Shown here piece by piece: positions 1 through 7,158 of a stretch of DNA of 47,078 nucleotides. The notes under the pieces are model-generated. The model ran no database searches, had not been told where the DNA came from, and saw only the letters and a list, made by a program, of their open reading frames with translations. Position numbers and translations under genes: made by a program. The DNA is from a virus. Where the stretch lies: IMG/VR virus record IMGVR_UViG_3300009176_000018, positions 1 to 47,078 of that record. One strand, written 5' to 3'. Every line of letters begins with the position of its first letter. Within the stretch, counting starts at the first letter, position 1.

Positions 1-34
1 CCTCTCCGGTAGACTCGTTTTTGAGAGGATATCG
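1..34 (+). promoter_or_regulatory. Leader of the left early operon with SD and imperfect operator-like repeat
   Basis: The stretch holds the inverted hexamers CCTCTC (1-6) and GAGAGG around a 16-nt spacer, a GACTC (GANTC) site at 12-16, and an AGAGG Shine-Dalgarno sequence about 8 nt before the ATG at 35. The symmetry could be an operator for the HTH-like protein encoded just downstream. No convincing -35/-10 pair is visible. The GANTC site matters only if host CcrM methylation and the phage GcrA act here, which is inference. Confidence 0.35.
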
Positions 35-123
35 ATGAAACACGCCTTTCTCACCGTGCGTAAGAAGCAGGAGACTGTCCCGCTGTGGAACTACCACCTC
101 CTGCTGAAAATGCTCGGCACCGA
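1..123. repeat. 123-bp terminal direct repeat, left copy
   Basis: Bases 1-123 are identical to 46956-47078. The repeat includes the ribosome binding site and first codons of the gene at 35. It shows that the contig closes on itself. It may be an assembly overlap of a circular or circularly permuted molecule rather than a physical terminal repeat, because its boundaries fall inside a gene and have no special feature. Confidence 0.95.
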
Positions 124-310
124 CGAGGAGATCATCACCCGCATCGGCCTGGCGGGGTACGACCCGCCGACGGCGAAGGCGATCAACGGTTGGCGGTTCC
201 GGGGGCGGGTCCCCTCGCAGTGGACGCCGCTTCTGTTGAAGTGGGCTTTCGCGGATGGCGCCATCAAAAACCTCGACGAGCTGTTGATCCGCGACGAGGT
301 GGTGCTGTGA
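35..310 (+). CDS. Small HTH-like protein, possible transcription regulator
   Basis: This 91-residue protein opens the left early operon. Residues about 37-70 (YDPPTAKAINGWRFRGRVP...) resemble the helix-turn-helix of small Cro/YdaS-type phage regulators, in which an SxxAVxxWxxRGxIP pattern is usual. The family call is by pattern only. It has a good AGAGG ribosome binding site. Its position at the head of an operon and next to a divergent one suits a regulator of early transcription. It could also be a structural-type small protein of unknown role. The first part of the gene is duplicated at the right end of the window because the genome is circular. Confidence 0.6.
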   Translation: MKHAFLTVRKKQETVPLWNYHLLLKMLGTDEEIITRIGLAGYDPPTAKAINGWRFRGRVPSQWTPLLLKWAFADGAIKNLDELLIRDEVVL

Positions 311-346
311 GACTGCCCGTCGCGTCAGCCGAGCGAGGCCCGCGCC

Positions 347-448
347 ATGAGCTGGTTCTGGATCGGAGTCGCCACGCCATTTCTTGTAGCCGCACTGTTC
401 TGGTTGATTTGGATACTCAGAGGCGCGCCGGGAGGATGGGGGCCATGA
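347..448 (+). CDS. Small membrane protein, 33 aa
   Basis: A 33-codon gene beginning MSWFWIGVATPFLVAALFW has one hydrophobic segment at about residues 3-24, followed by a short RGAPGGWGP tail. A GAGG ribosome binding site lies about 9 nt before the ATG, and the stop overlaps the next start as ATGA, the coupling used throughout this genome. It is probably an inner-membrane single-span protein. No family recognised and no function assigned. Confidence 0.6.
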   Translation: MSWFWIGVATPFLVAALFWLIWILRGAPGGWGP

Positions 449-846
449 GCGACAACGCAACACTGGTGGAGCGGCTGAACGAGCGAAAAGCCTATTTCAG
501 AGATGGCGGGCCGGATCATTGGCCTATGGCAGAGTTGTTGCGGAGTGCCGCCGCCCGCATCGCCGAGCTTGAGGCCGAGCTTGAAGTTTCCAAGGGCTTG
601 GACAGGTCGCGAAACATCGAGGCACAGGAGATAACAGGCGAGTTTGTGCGTCTCCAAGCCGCCCGCATCGCCGAGCTTGAGGCCGAGCTGGCGACAATAG
701 ATGAAGCGGCGGTGCGTAACGGAGTGGCCCTGCAATATGAATCTCGTGAGGCGGAGCGGGAGCGCATGATCAAGTTGGGGCTGTCGTTCATCCTCGATCA
801 GCAGGCCCGCGAGGATTTCATCCAGTTGGCTAGGAGTACCCCATGA
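445..846 (+). CDS. Coiled-coil protein, Ea22-like
   Basis: The start at 445 is chosen over upstream in-frame codons because GGAGG sits 9 nt before it and it overlaps the preceding stop (ATGA). The 133-residue product carries two copies of AARIAELEAELE, at about residues 35-46 and 72-83, predicting coiled coils. Such RIAELEAE segments occur in the ead/Ea22-like group of phage early proteins, whose function is poorly known. The next gene carries the same motif twice, so the pair probably arose by duplication. It overlaps that gene by ATGA. Confidence 0.75.
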   Translation: MSDNATLVERLNERKAYFRDGGPDHWPMAELLRSAAARIAELEAELEVSKGLDRSRNIEAQEITGEFVRLQAARIAELEAELATIDEAAVRNGVALQYESREAERERMIKLGLSFILDQQAREDFIQLARSTP

Positions 847-1126
847 GCGACCTTGAGCGCAGAAATGACTTCCGCGCCCGCATCGCCGAGCTCGAAGCCG
901 AGCGGGAGGTATATATGGCAAGTAGTTTTGGGGCCAAGGACAAACGCATATCCGATCTTGAAGCCGCGCTATGCAGAATTGCGGACGAAACGGACAACGC
1001 ACCGTATATCCAGCATATTGCCCGTGCTGCCCTCTCTCCAAAACAACGGCTCCCGAGAGACGAGCGGCTAGTGCTTGATCTGGATATTGCCGCCGCCCGC
1101 ATCGCCGAGCTTGAGGCCGAGCGGGA
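547..1126 (+). repeat. Four dispersed copies of a ~30-bp RIAELEAE-coding repeat
   Basis: The core GCATCGCCGAGCTTGAGGCC occurs at about 557, 666 and 1097, with a diverged copy (CTCGAAGCC) near 880. Each copy is in the reading frame of its gene and encodes ARIAELEAE. Identity at DNA level between two adjacent genes suggests recent duplication or recombination. The copies are 110-220 bp apart. Confidence 0.85.
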
Positions 1127-1343
1127 TAGTCTCAAGGCTGCGCTGAAAAACATCGCTCGACAGATGACAGTGGCCGAGCATGACGAGCGTCACCCCGAAG
1201 GTGGCGGCGATGTGGATCTCGCCTACGACACGATTATCGGTGTCGCCCGTGCCGCCCTCTCCTCCACCGCATCGGGGGACATCAGCCGTGGCGAGGCCCT
1301 TGCCTATCGCAGCGAGGACCACGGGCCGGGGAAAAAACCATGA
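843..1343 (+). CDS. Coiled-coil protein, Ea22-like paralogue
   Basis: A 166-residue protein with ARIAELEAER segments at about residues 12-21 and 85-94, plus a heptad-rich region between them. It is a paralogue of the upstream gene by shared DNA repeats. The C-terminal part (HPEGGGDVDLAYDTIIGVARAA) resembles the tail of Ea22-type proteins. Start and stop both overlap neighbours as ATGA. Function unknown; in lambda-like phages such genes are non-essential early genes. Confidence 0.75.
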   Translation: MSDLERRNDFRARIAELEAEREVYMASSFGAKDKRISDLEAALCRIADETDNAPYIQHIARAALSPKQRLPRDERLVLDLDIAAARIAELEAERDSLKAALKNIARQMTVAEHDERHPEGGGDVDLAYDTIIGVARAALSSTASGDISRGEALAYRSEDHGPGKKP

Positions 1344-1786
1344 TCGTCCTTGGTATCGACCCTGGAAGCGTCTCGGCGGCTTGGGGGCTTCTCGGCCCCG
1401 GCGTTTGCCTCTGCGACGATGTCCCGGTCGCCGCCAACATGGTCAGCGCGGTGGGGCTTGCCGACATGGTTGCCGGCTCGGGCGCAGATATCGTCGTCAT
1501 CGAGCGGGTCAACGCTTTCCCCAAGCAAGGCGTGTCATCCTCGTTTCGCTTTGGCATGGGCTTGGGGATCATTCATGGCGTTGTCGCGGCGTTGGGGTTC
1601 CGGATGGTCGAGGTGGCCCCCACCGTGTGGAAGCGACACTTTAAGCTCGGCCCCGACAAGGAGGATGCTCGCGCCCTCGCTCTCAAGCGACTTCCGGCAG
1701 CCGCCGGAAACCTGTCGAGGAAGAAAGACGCCGGCCGTGCTGAAGCGCTCCTCATGGCGTTGTGGTGGCAGGAGCAAAAGCTGTGA
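1340..1786 (+). CDS. RuvC-like Holliday junction resolvase
   Basis: This 148-residue protein has the RNase H-like fold signature of RuvC: GIDPG at residues 5-9 with catalytic Asp7, VVIERV with Glu55, and a C-terminal KKDAGRAEA with acidic residues Asp130 and Glu135. The PKQGVSSSFRFGMG segment (61-74) is typical of phage RuvC-like nucleases. Such enzymes cleave four-way junctions and branched DNA, resolving recombination intermediates before packaging. It sits in the early operon two genes upstream of the SNF2 helicase. Start and stop overlap neighbours. Confidence 0.9.
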   Translation: MIVLGIDPGSVSAAWGLLGPGVCLCDDVPVAANMVSAVGLADMVAGSGADIVVIERVNAFPKQGVSSSFRFGMGLGIIHGVVAALGFRMVEVAPTVWKRHFKLGPDKEDARALALKRLPAAAGNLSRKKDAGRAEALLMALWWQEQKL

Positions 1787-1938
1787 CCGACGAAGAATTC
1801 ATAACTTGCCCGAAGTGCCGGGCAATATCGGGCGATGATTGGTCGGGATGCGAAGGCAAGTGCCCGCTGCCGATGTCGCCGCATTACGACGTCGCCGTCG
1901 CTGACGAATATGCCGAGAATGAAGAGACACCCGGATGA
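1783..1938 (+). CDS. Small zinc-ribbon-like protein, 51 aa
   Basis: The GTG start at 1783 overlaps the resolvase stop (GTGA), and the stop overlaps the next ATG. The product has CPKC at residues 9-12 and C-x3-C at 23-27, a plausible four-cysteine zinc site, then an acidic tail. Coupling on both sides supports the call. No function is known. Many phage early operons carry such small zinc proteins. Confidence 0.65.
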   Translation: MTDEEFITCPKCRAISGDDWSGCEGKCPLPMSPHYDVAVADEYAENEETPG

Positions 1939-2201
1939 TCCGCGACGAAGCGACCGAAGTTGCCCGCGCATGGACGAGCGTCAAGGACGATTGGATCGTC
2001 CGCCGGAATAAAGCGCATGCCGTCCAGCAGTGGGAGGTTGTCCACGATTGGGGCGTCGACGCAGTCTCCGACGAAACACAGAAAGTCCTCCGGCGGTTCA
2101 CGTTGCAGGACAGCGCGATAGCCTACGCCAACAAGTGCGAGGCCAAGGCGCGCGGCAACGCCGTGCTGCGGATGCTCCGGATAAGAGGCTACAAGCTGTG
2201 A
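1935..2201 (+). CDS. Hypothetical early protein, 88 aa
   Basis: An 88-residue, charged, apparently soluble protein with a C-terminal stretch rich in Lys/Arg (KARGNAVLRMLRIRGYKL). It overlaps the upstream gene (ATGA) and the downstream helicase (GTGA). I recognise no family. The position between the resolvase and the helicase suggests a DNA-metabolism accessory, but that is inference only. Confidence 0.7.
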   Translation: MIRDEATEVARAWTSVKDDWIVRRNKAHAVQQWEVVHDWGVDAVSDETQKVLRRFTLQDSAIAYANKCEAKARGNAVLRMLRIRGYKL

Positions 2202-3529
2202 CCCCGCTCTATCCGTATCAGGCCAGCGCCATCGGCAAGATCGCGGCAGCCGACAAGCCGATGCTCAACGCTTTCGATCCGGGGCTAGGTAAGAGCCGCG
2301 TCGCGCTGTCGGTGCTCTACGCCAAGGGGTTTCGCCGGGTTCTGATCTTCTGCCCGAGTTCGGTTCTCCTCGTCTGGGAAGCCGAGGTCAGGAAGTGGTG
2401 GGGCGGTATGGACGTGACCATTGTCCGGCCAAGCAGCGCGATCCCGGCGAAGGAAGGCCTCTTCCTCGTTTCCTACGGCTTGGTCTCCGAGGCCAGCGGC
2501 GCCACCACGAAATTGCTCGAGAAGACTACGCCGTTCGACGCCTGCGTCATCGACGAAGTCCACTACCTGAAGAACCCGCGGGCTAATCGCTCGAAGCGCA
2601 TCTTCGACCTGTTGAAGGCGGGCAAGCTCGGCTGGGTTCATCCGATGAGCGGAACGCCGGCACCGAATAACGCCAGCGAGCTATGGGGGATGCTCTACCA
2701 CCTCCGTCCCGACACCATCGTTTCGCCCGTCAACGGCAAGCCGATGCGCGAGGGCGAGTTCGTTGCTCGCTACTGCACGGTCGACCAGTTCAAAGTTAAC
2801 GGGGGAAGGCACTGGGTCACCCGTATCACCGGGAGCAAGAACAAGGACGAGCTGCGCGAACGCATCGCCCCGATGGTCCTGCGCGCCAGGAAGAAGGATG
2901 TCCTGCCGGATCTGCCGCCGCTCGACTTCGTGGTGCTGCCGGTCAAAGCGGAGATGCCTGAATCTTTTGACCGTCTCGGTCGGCTCGATCGGCTCGATGA
3001 CGACGATGAACTGTTGGCCGAGCTTGCGTCGGGCGCTGCCAAGAGTGAGATCCAAGGACTTGGCCTCGCCAAGATCCCCGCGGTGGTCGAATGGATCGCC
3101 GACCTCTTAGACTCCGATCCCAAGCGCCGGCTCGTCGTCTGGGCGATGCACCACCGGGTCATCGACAGCTATGTCGGATTGCTGGCGCAGTACTCGCCGG
3201 TCAAGCTCGACGGCCGCGACAGTCTCGAGGCTCGCCGGGTTGCTATCGATCGTTTCATGACGAAGCAGGCCCGCGTCTTCATCGGGCAGATCCAGGCGGG
3301 CGGCACCGGGCTGACTCTTGTCTCGCTGACCGCCCCCTGCTCCGACGTGATCTTCGCCGAGTCGTCCTTTAGCTGGACCGACAACGTCCAGGCCGCCTGC
3401 CGCATCCATCGCATCGGGCAGATGGATGGCGTCCTCGCCCGCTACGCCTCGGCCGCGGGGACGCTCGACGATCGCATTCAGGAAATCCTTGCCAGGAAGT
3501 CGCGCGACTGGGTGGAGGTTTTCGGGTGA
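2198..3529 (+). CDS. SNF2-family DEAD/DEAH-type helicase
   Basis: The GTG start at 2198 overlaps the previous stop and places the conserved start LYPYQ at residues 4-8. The 443-residue protein has Walker A DPGLGKS (27-33), a DEVH Walker B box near residue 115, SGTPAPN motif III, and a C-terminal lobe ending in QAACRIHRIGQ, the classic SNF2 motif VI. These are double-stranded DNA translocases. Phage versions are compact and lack extra domains. It likely acts with the RuvC-like resolvase and the DUF2800/DUF2815 pair in replication or recombination. Confidence 0.93.
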   Translation: MTPLYPYQASAIGKIAAADKPMLNAFDPGLGKSRVALSVLYAKGFRRVLIFCPSSVLLVWEAEVRKWWGGMDVTIVRPSSAIPAKEGLFLVSYGLVSEASGATTKLLEKTTPFDACVIDEVHYLKNPRANRSKRIFDLLKAGKLGWVHPMSGTPAPNNASELWGMLYHLRPDTIVSPVNGKPMREGEFVARYCTVDQFKVNGGRHWVTRITGSKNKDELRERIAPMVLRARKKDVLPDLPPLDFVVLPVKAEMPESFDRLGRLDRLDDDDELLAELASGAAKSEIQGLGLAKIPAVVEWIADLLDSDPKRRLVVWAMHHRVIDSYVGLLAQYSPVKLDGRDSLEARRVAIDRFMTKQARVFIGQIQAGGTGLTLVSLTAPCSDVIFAESSFSWTDNVQAACRIHRIGQMDGVLARYASAAGTLDDRIQEILARKSRDWVEVFG

Positions 3530-3795
3530 CGTACAACGTCTCGGATGTCCCGCAGGAAGTCCTTCATCTGTTCGAAATCCTGACCTTCAAGGTCATCGCC
3601 ACAGGGCGTCTCCGTTATTCGGCGGACGCCATTCTGCACAGAATTCGCTGGCACTTCGAGATCGACAAAGGCCGCCGCGAGTTCAAGTGCAACGACCATT
3701 GGACGGCGAATTTGTCTCGCTGGTTCCTGGATCATCATCCCGAGCACGAGGGTTTTTTCGAGCTTCGCGCCCGTCCCGGCTGGGGGTGGCTTTGA
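3526..3795 (+). CDS. Hypothetical protein, 89 aa
   Basis: Starts with GTG overlapping the helicase stop (GTGA). The sequence (SADAILHRIRWHFEIDKG...CNDHWTANLSRWFLDHHPEHEGFFELR) matches the general pattern of small phage proteins found next to early nucleases and helicases: conserved His and Trp residues and one Cys. I cannot name the family. Translational coupling to the helicase suggests an early role. Confidence 0.75.
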   Translation: MTYNVSDVPQEVLHLFEILTFKVIATGRLRYSADAILHRIRWHFEIDKGRREFKCNDHWTANLSRWFLDHHPEHEGFFELRARPGWGWL

Positions 3796-3859
3796 ATACC
3801 GGCAGGCATTCCGCCTGACGGGAAGAGCGCAGCCATTGTTGGCTGCAAGGAGAAGTGAA

Positions 3860-4267
3860 GTGAGCAACGACAAGAAGATCACCGCCCCACCGCCCCTGCC
3901 GGCAACGCTTGCCGAGTGGGACGCCGTCCGCGACGTCAAGTCGTCGTTGACGCTCAACGACCGCGTCGAGACGCAGCATCGCTATTTGTCATCGACGGAC
4001 TCGGAATATCCGAAATATCTCTGGGCGGTCTTCGACGAACAGGCAGTCGAGGGGTCGCTGACCGACGACGATCACGAGGCGGCACGCCGTATCCGCGACC
4101 TGTCGCTGACCAAGGAGCACGCCGACCCGGTGATCGCTGGCGAGAAGATCGCCTCGATCAAGAAGTCCCTGCGCATCGTCCTGCGTCGTTACCACCAGGG
4201 CCGCAAGGAACGCAAGAACATGGTCGGCGGGCAGATCGTCCCCGACGACGACAACAGCAACGACTAG
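3860..4267 (+). CDS. Hypothetical protein with N-terminal LAEWD motif
   Basis: The GTG start at 3860 is preceded by GGAG at 8 nt and removes an unlikely upstream extension. The 135-residue protein begins with APPPLPATLAEWDAVRD (residues 8-24). A very similar stretch ends the next gene's product (APPLPSSLAEWDRMRA), suggesting a shared interaction or recombination element. The rest is helical and charged. No family recognised. Confidence 0.75.
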   Translation: MSNDKKITAPPPLPATLAEWDAVRDVKSSLTLNDRVETQHRYLSSTDSEYPKYLWAVFDEQAVEGSLTDDDHEAARRIRDLSLTKEHADPVIAGEKIASIKKSLRIVLRRYHQGRKERKNMVGGQIVPDDDNSND

Positions 4268-4279
4268 GCGAAACCCGGT

Positions 4280-4299
4280 CCGGAGGATGGTTCCTCCGG
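4280..4299 (+). other. Intergenic hairpin
   Basis: A perfect 8-bp inverted repeat CCGGAGGA / TCCTCCGG with a 4-nt loop lies in the 54-nt gap between two early genes. The left arm contains a GGAGG, so the hairpin could sequester or mimic a ribosome binding site. It has no T tract and is not an obvious terminator. Confidence 0.5.
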
Positions 4300-4321
4300 G
4301 CCACTTCCCTGGAGAAAAAGT

Positions 4322-5299
4322 ATGACCGCAGTGACCAAAAATTCGATGCTGGGTATCCTCGCCGACCAGATCAAGGACGACCTAAGCCGGCGCGAGAGCG
4401 TTCGCGAGCAGTGGGTTGCCGCCACCCTCGATCTCTGCAAGCACCTTGTCGAGGCCAAGGAGCAGTTCAAGGCGACCAAGCAATTTAGCGAGTGGCTGGC
4501 CGCCAACAATCTCGGCGACGACGTTCTCGGCCATCAGGATCGCGCGGCGGCGATCGCGATGGGTGAGGATCTCAAGCTCGCCGGGAAAGTTCTCGCTGCC
4601 ACGGAGCGGCGTTCGCTGCAACTCATCTACACCAAGGAATTTCGAGTTACTAACGCTAGTAAGTCAGCCAAGCCGCCCAAACAGAAAACCCCGCCGCGTG
4701 TCCCGCCCGAGACTGAGGCGGTCATCGTCGATGTCGTCTTCAACAAAGGAGGAACTCGCGACGAGGCCGAGGCGGCGGCGGGGGTGTCCTCGACGGTTGT
4801 TCGTCGTGTCGTCGCGGCCGAAGAAGCCCGCCGGAAGGTCATCGATACCGATCCGACGCTCGATCCGGCAGCCTTCCTGTCGCTGTCCGGTCAGCAGAAG
4901 CTGGCGGCCTTCGAACGCCGGCTGATGCGGCAGAACGACGCCAAGGTCGATGCTCTGGTGCGGGTCCAGGTGCGTAAGTACTTGGACGAGATATTCCTGC
5001 CCGTGCACCAAAAGAAACTAGCCCAGGCCGAGCGTGTCATCCAGTCGCGCAAACACTTGATGAGCAAGGCCGACTTCAATCTTGTCCGCGCCTGCCTGCA
5101 CCCGGACAATTCCGCCGGCAAGGAACGGCGCGACCGCGCTTTCGACATCTTCAACAAGCTGGAGGACCTGCTGATCGGGGAGAAGGAATTGCCGCTGGTC
5201 GGCGGTGCGCCGCCCTTGCCTAGCTCGTTGGCCGAGTGGGACAGGATGCGGGCTGAAACCACGGCGGCGAGAGCGGCCAAGCGTGCGAGGCCGCGGTGA
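4322..5299 (+). CDS. DUF3102-like protein with a C-terminal HPD segment
   Basis: A 325-residue protein. The N-terminal 100 residues (WVAATLDLCKHLVEAKEQF...FSEWLAANN) resemble DUF3102-type phage/plasmid proteins. A central predicted helix-turn-helix lies near residues 145-170 (GTRDEAEAAAGVSSTVVRRVV). Near residues 258-290, FNLVRACLHPDNSAGKERRD followed by an amphipathic helix looks like helix II-HPD-helix III of a J domain. It ends with a LAEWD motif shared with the upstream gene. It is probably a DNA-binding early protein; chaperone recruitment is speculative. Confidence 0.8.
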   Translation: MTAVTKNSMLGILADQIKDDLSRRESVREQWVAATLDLCKHLVEAKEQFKATKQFSEWLAANNLGDDVLGHQDRAAAIAMGEDLKLAGKVLAATERRSLQLIYTKEFRVTNASKSAKPPKQKTPPRVPPETEAVIVDVVFNKGGTRDEAEAAAGVSSTVVRRVVAAEEARRKVIDTDPTLDPAAFLSLSGQQKLAAFERRLMRQNDAKVDALVRVQVRKYLDEIFLPVHQKKLAQAERVIQSRKHLMSKADFNLVRACLHPDNSAGKERRDRAFDIFNKLEDLLIGEKELPLVGGAPPLPSSLAEWDRMRAETTAARAAKRARPR

Positions 5300-5763
5300 G
5301 CACGCGGGGGCTGACGTTTCTGATCTTCGGCGCCTGGCTGGCGGCGGTGATGCTCCTGATCGTCGGGATCATGGGCATCGCCACCCGGCCGGCCCATTCC
5401 GCCGACATGAACGACTGCAAAGTTTTTGCGACTCGTGGCTCGGCGGCGGCGCTCAAAGCTTTGCTTGGTTTTCCTTTCATCGATGTGGCGGCGGGGAAGT
5501 TCCTCTTCAGGAAGGCTTACAGTTTTTGCCTGAACGCCGACGAGACGCCAGAGATGACGTTCACGGCGGAGGAGCAGCCGATCGTCGACGGCAAGATCAC
5601 GCTGCCGCCGATGAAGCCCGAAGGGGTGGTTCCGGCCACCGATCCGGCCGACCCGGTGCCGGTCGTCGAGCCAACCAGGCCGAAGCCGAAGGGCCAGGCG
5701 CTGTGCATCAAGCATGGCAAGCGCACCGTCTACAAAGGCCGCCACTGGAGATGCGTGAAGTGA
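5296..5763 (+). CDS. Membrane-anchored or exported protein
   Basis: The GTG start overlaps the previous stop. A hydrophobic segment at about residues 6-28 is followed by ATRPAHSAD, which could be a signal-peptidase site near residue 35. The mature part (about 120 residues) has cysteines and a proline-rich linker before a basic C-terminus (CIKHGKRTVYKGRHWRCVK). It could act in the inner membrane or periplasm. No family recognised. Confidence 0.7.
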   Translation: MSTRGLTFLIFGAWLAAVMLLIVGIMGIATRPAHSADMNDCKVFATRGSAAALKALLGFPFIDVAAGKFLFRKAYSFCLNADETPEMTFTAEEQPIVDGKITLPPMKPEGVVPATDPADPVPVVEPTRPKPKGQALCIKHGKRTVYKGRHWRCVK

Positions 5764-6329
5764 CCCTTGGTGTCAGCGGCGACAAAGCCCACGCCCATGC
5801 GCAGCGCGGCGACGACCTCTACGAGACCCCGGCGGTGGCGGTCGAGGCGCTGCTTAAGGTCGAGAAGCTGCCCTGGATAATCTGGGAGCCGGCGTGCGGT
5901 CCCGGCGCGATCGTCAGGGTGCTGCGGTCGCACGGGCACGACGTTCTCGCCACCGATCTCGTCGACTATGGAACGCCGGACCAGGACGACCATGGTTGGG
6001 ATTTCCTGGCACAGACAGGTCGTTCGGAACACGAGGAAGCAATCGTCACCAATCCGCCCTACCGGATGGCCGGAAAGTTCGTCGCGCACGCCATCGAGCT
6101 GTGCCCGCTGGTCATCGTCCTCGCCCGCCTCGCCTTCTATGAGTCGACGGGCCGCGAGGCGATCCTCGCCCGTTGCTCGCGCATCCACGTCTTCGCCAAC
6201 CGGCTGCCGATGATGCATCGGGCTGGCTGGACGGGACCGAAGAGCACCTCCGGCGTCGCCTTCGCCTGGTTTGTCTGGGACGACAGACACCAAGGACCAA
6301 CCACCATTGACCGCATCACATGGGAGTAG
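5760..6329 (+). CDS. DNA N6-adenine methyltransferase-like protein
   Basis: The GTG at 5760 overlaps the previous stop (an ATG at 5751 is the alternative). The 189-residue protein has a SAM-binding motif EPACGPG (43-49), an acidic ATDLVDYG motif II (64-71) and the catalytic NPPY (98-101) of adenine-N6 methyltransferases. No separate target-recognition domain is visible, so the recognised sequence cannot be predicted. Likely roles are protection from restriction or altering host methylation-dependent promoters. The GcrA homologue lies in the same operon. Confidence 0.85.
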   Translation: MTLGVSGDKAHAHAQRGDDLYETPAVAVEALLKVEKLPWIIWEPACGPGAIVRVLRSHGHDVLATDLVDYGTPDQDDHGWDFLAQTGRSEHEEAIVTNPPYRMAGKFVAHAIELCPLVIVLARLAFYESTGREAILARCSRIHVFANRLPMMHRAGWTGPKSTSGVAFAWFVWDDRHQGPTTIDRITWE

Positions 6330-6333
6330 AGAG

Positions 6334-6672
6334 ATGAGTCTGACTAACGACGAGACCGAGCGTGCCCGCGATTTCTGGGCCAAGACCAATAACTCGAAAG
6401 CGGCCGCCGATGGTGTTGGCGAGTCCTATGCCAAGTCGATGCAAGCGGTTGTCGACGCTCCCGTGCCCGACGATTCTGTCGATCATCCGCCGCACTACAC
6501 CCGGCATCCTTCCGGCGTCGAATGCATCCAGATCACCGAGAGCATGAACTTCTGCCTTGGCAACGCGATCAAATATATCTGGCGGGCCGACCTCAAAGGC
6601 GGCGTCGAAGACCTCAAGAAGGCAAAATGGTATCTCCAGAGGGAGATCGATCGGCTGGAGGGGCTGATATGA
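6334..6672 (+). CDS. DUF3310 family protein
   Basis: A 112-residue protein. Residues about 50-110 (DHPPHYTRHPSGVECIQI..., then CLGNAIKYIWRADLKGG and DLKKAKWYLQREIDR) are the hallmark of the DUF3310 family, found widely in phages near nucleotide-metabolism and DNA-replication genes. Biochemical function is not established. A purine-rich leader (GGAGTAGAGAG) precedes the ATG. The stop overlaps the next ATG. Confidence 0.92.
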   Translation: MSLTNDETERARDFWAKTNNSKAAADGVGESYAKSMQAVVDAPVPDDSVDHPPHYTRHPSGVECIQITESMNFCLGNAIKYIWRADLKGGVEDLKKAKWYLQREIDRLEGLI

Positions 6673-6959
6673 GCATGAGGTGTTTCACTGTCTATCGCCA
6701 CACCGTGCCGGATGCGACCCACAACGCCGACCAGAAAAACCCGCCTGACGAAGTGCAATTCGAGGGCGTCGTCTTCTCCGACGGCAGGGTCGCCGTCCGT
6801 TGGCTGACGGCCAAGCGTTCAACCTCTGTGTGGGACAAACTCGATGATCTTCTCGCTATTCATGGCCACCCCGAATACGGCTCCGTCTGGGAGTGGTTCG
6901 CGCTGGTGCCTCGGGACGAAGCAGGTGGTTTTGAAGGGGATCAGGAACAAGATGCCTAA
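6669..6959 (+). CDS. Hypothetical protein, 96 aa
   Basis: Overlaps the DUF3310 stop (ATGA). The sequence has a compact alpha/beta look (FTVYRHTVPDA...GVVFSDGRVAVRWLTAKRSTSVWDKLDDLLAIHGHPEYGS). Small phage proteins of this pattern (VxFxDGxVxLRWL...S...y..ld.ll.vHgH) are common but of unknown function. Ends overlapping the next gene. Confidence 0.8.
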   Translation: MSMRCFTVYRHTVPDATHNADQKNPPDEVQFEGVVFSDGRVAVRWLTAKRSTSVWDKLDDLLAIHGHPEYGSVWEWFALVPRDEAGGFEGDQEQDA

Positions 6960-7158
6960 CCCGATGGAAGTCCTCAACCGGATCAAGGTCACCGCCAAGG
7001 ACTTGACGCCCGAAGAGGAGATCGTGGTGAAAGCCGCGATCGAGGAAGCCATGTTGAAGGTTGACGACGCCTTGCGCGTCGTCCTCGCCATGATCGACGA
7101 AATCGAAGTTCGCAAAGCAGCAGCACAGGAAGCAAAGGACAAAGCCAATGCCCATTAA
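6952..7158 (+). CDS. Small acidic helical protein, 68 aa
   Basis: ATG at 6952 is chosen because AGGA lies 7 nt upstream and the product MPNPMEVLNRIKVTAKDLTP is sensible. The protein is almost wholly helical and acidic with a Lys/Ala-rich end. It overlaps both neighbours by a few bases. Function unknown. Confidence 0.7.
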   Translation: MPNPMEVLNRIKVTAKDLTPEEEIVVKAAIEEAMLKVDDALRVVLAMIDEIEVRKAAAQEAKDKANAH

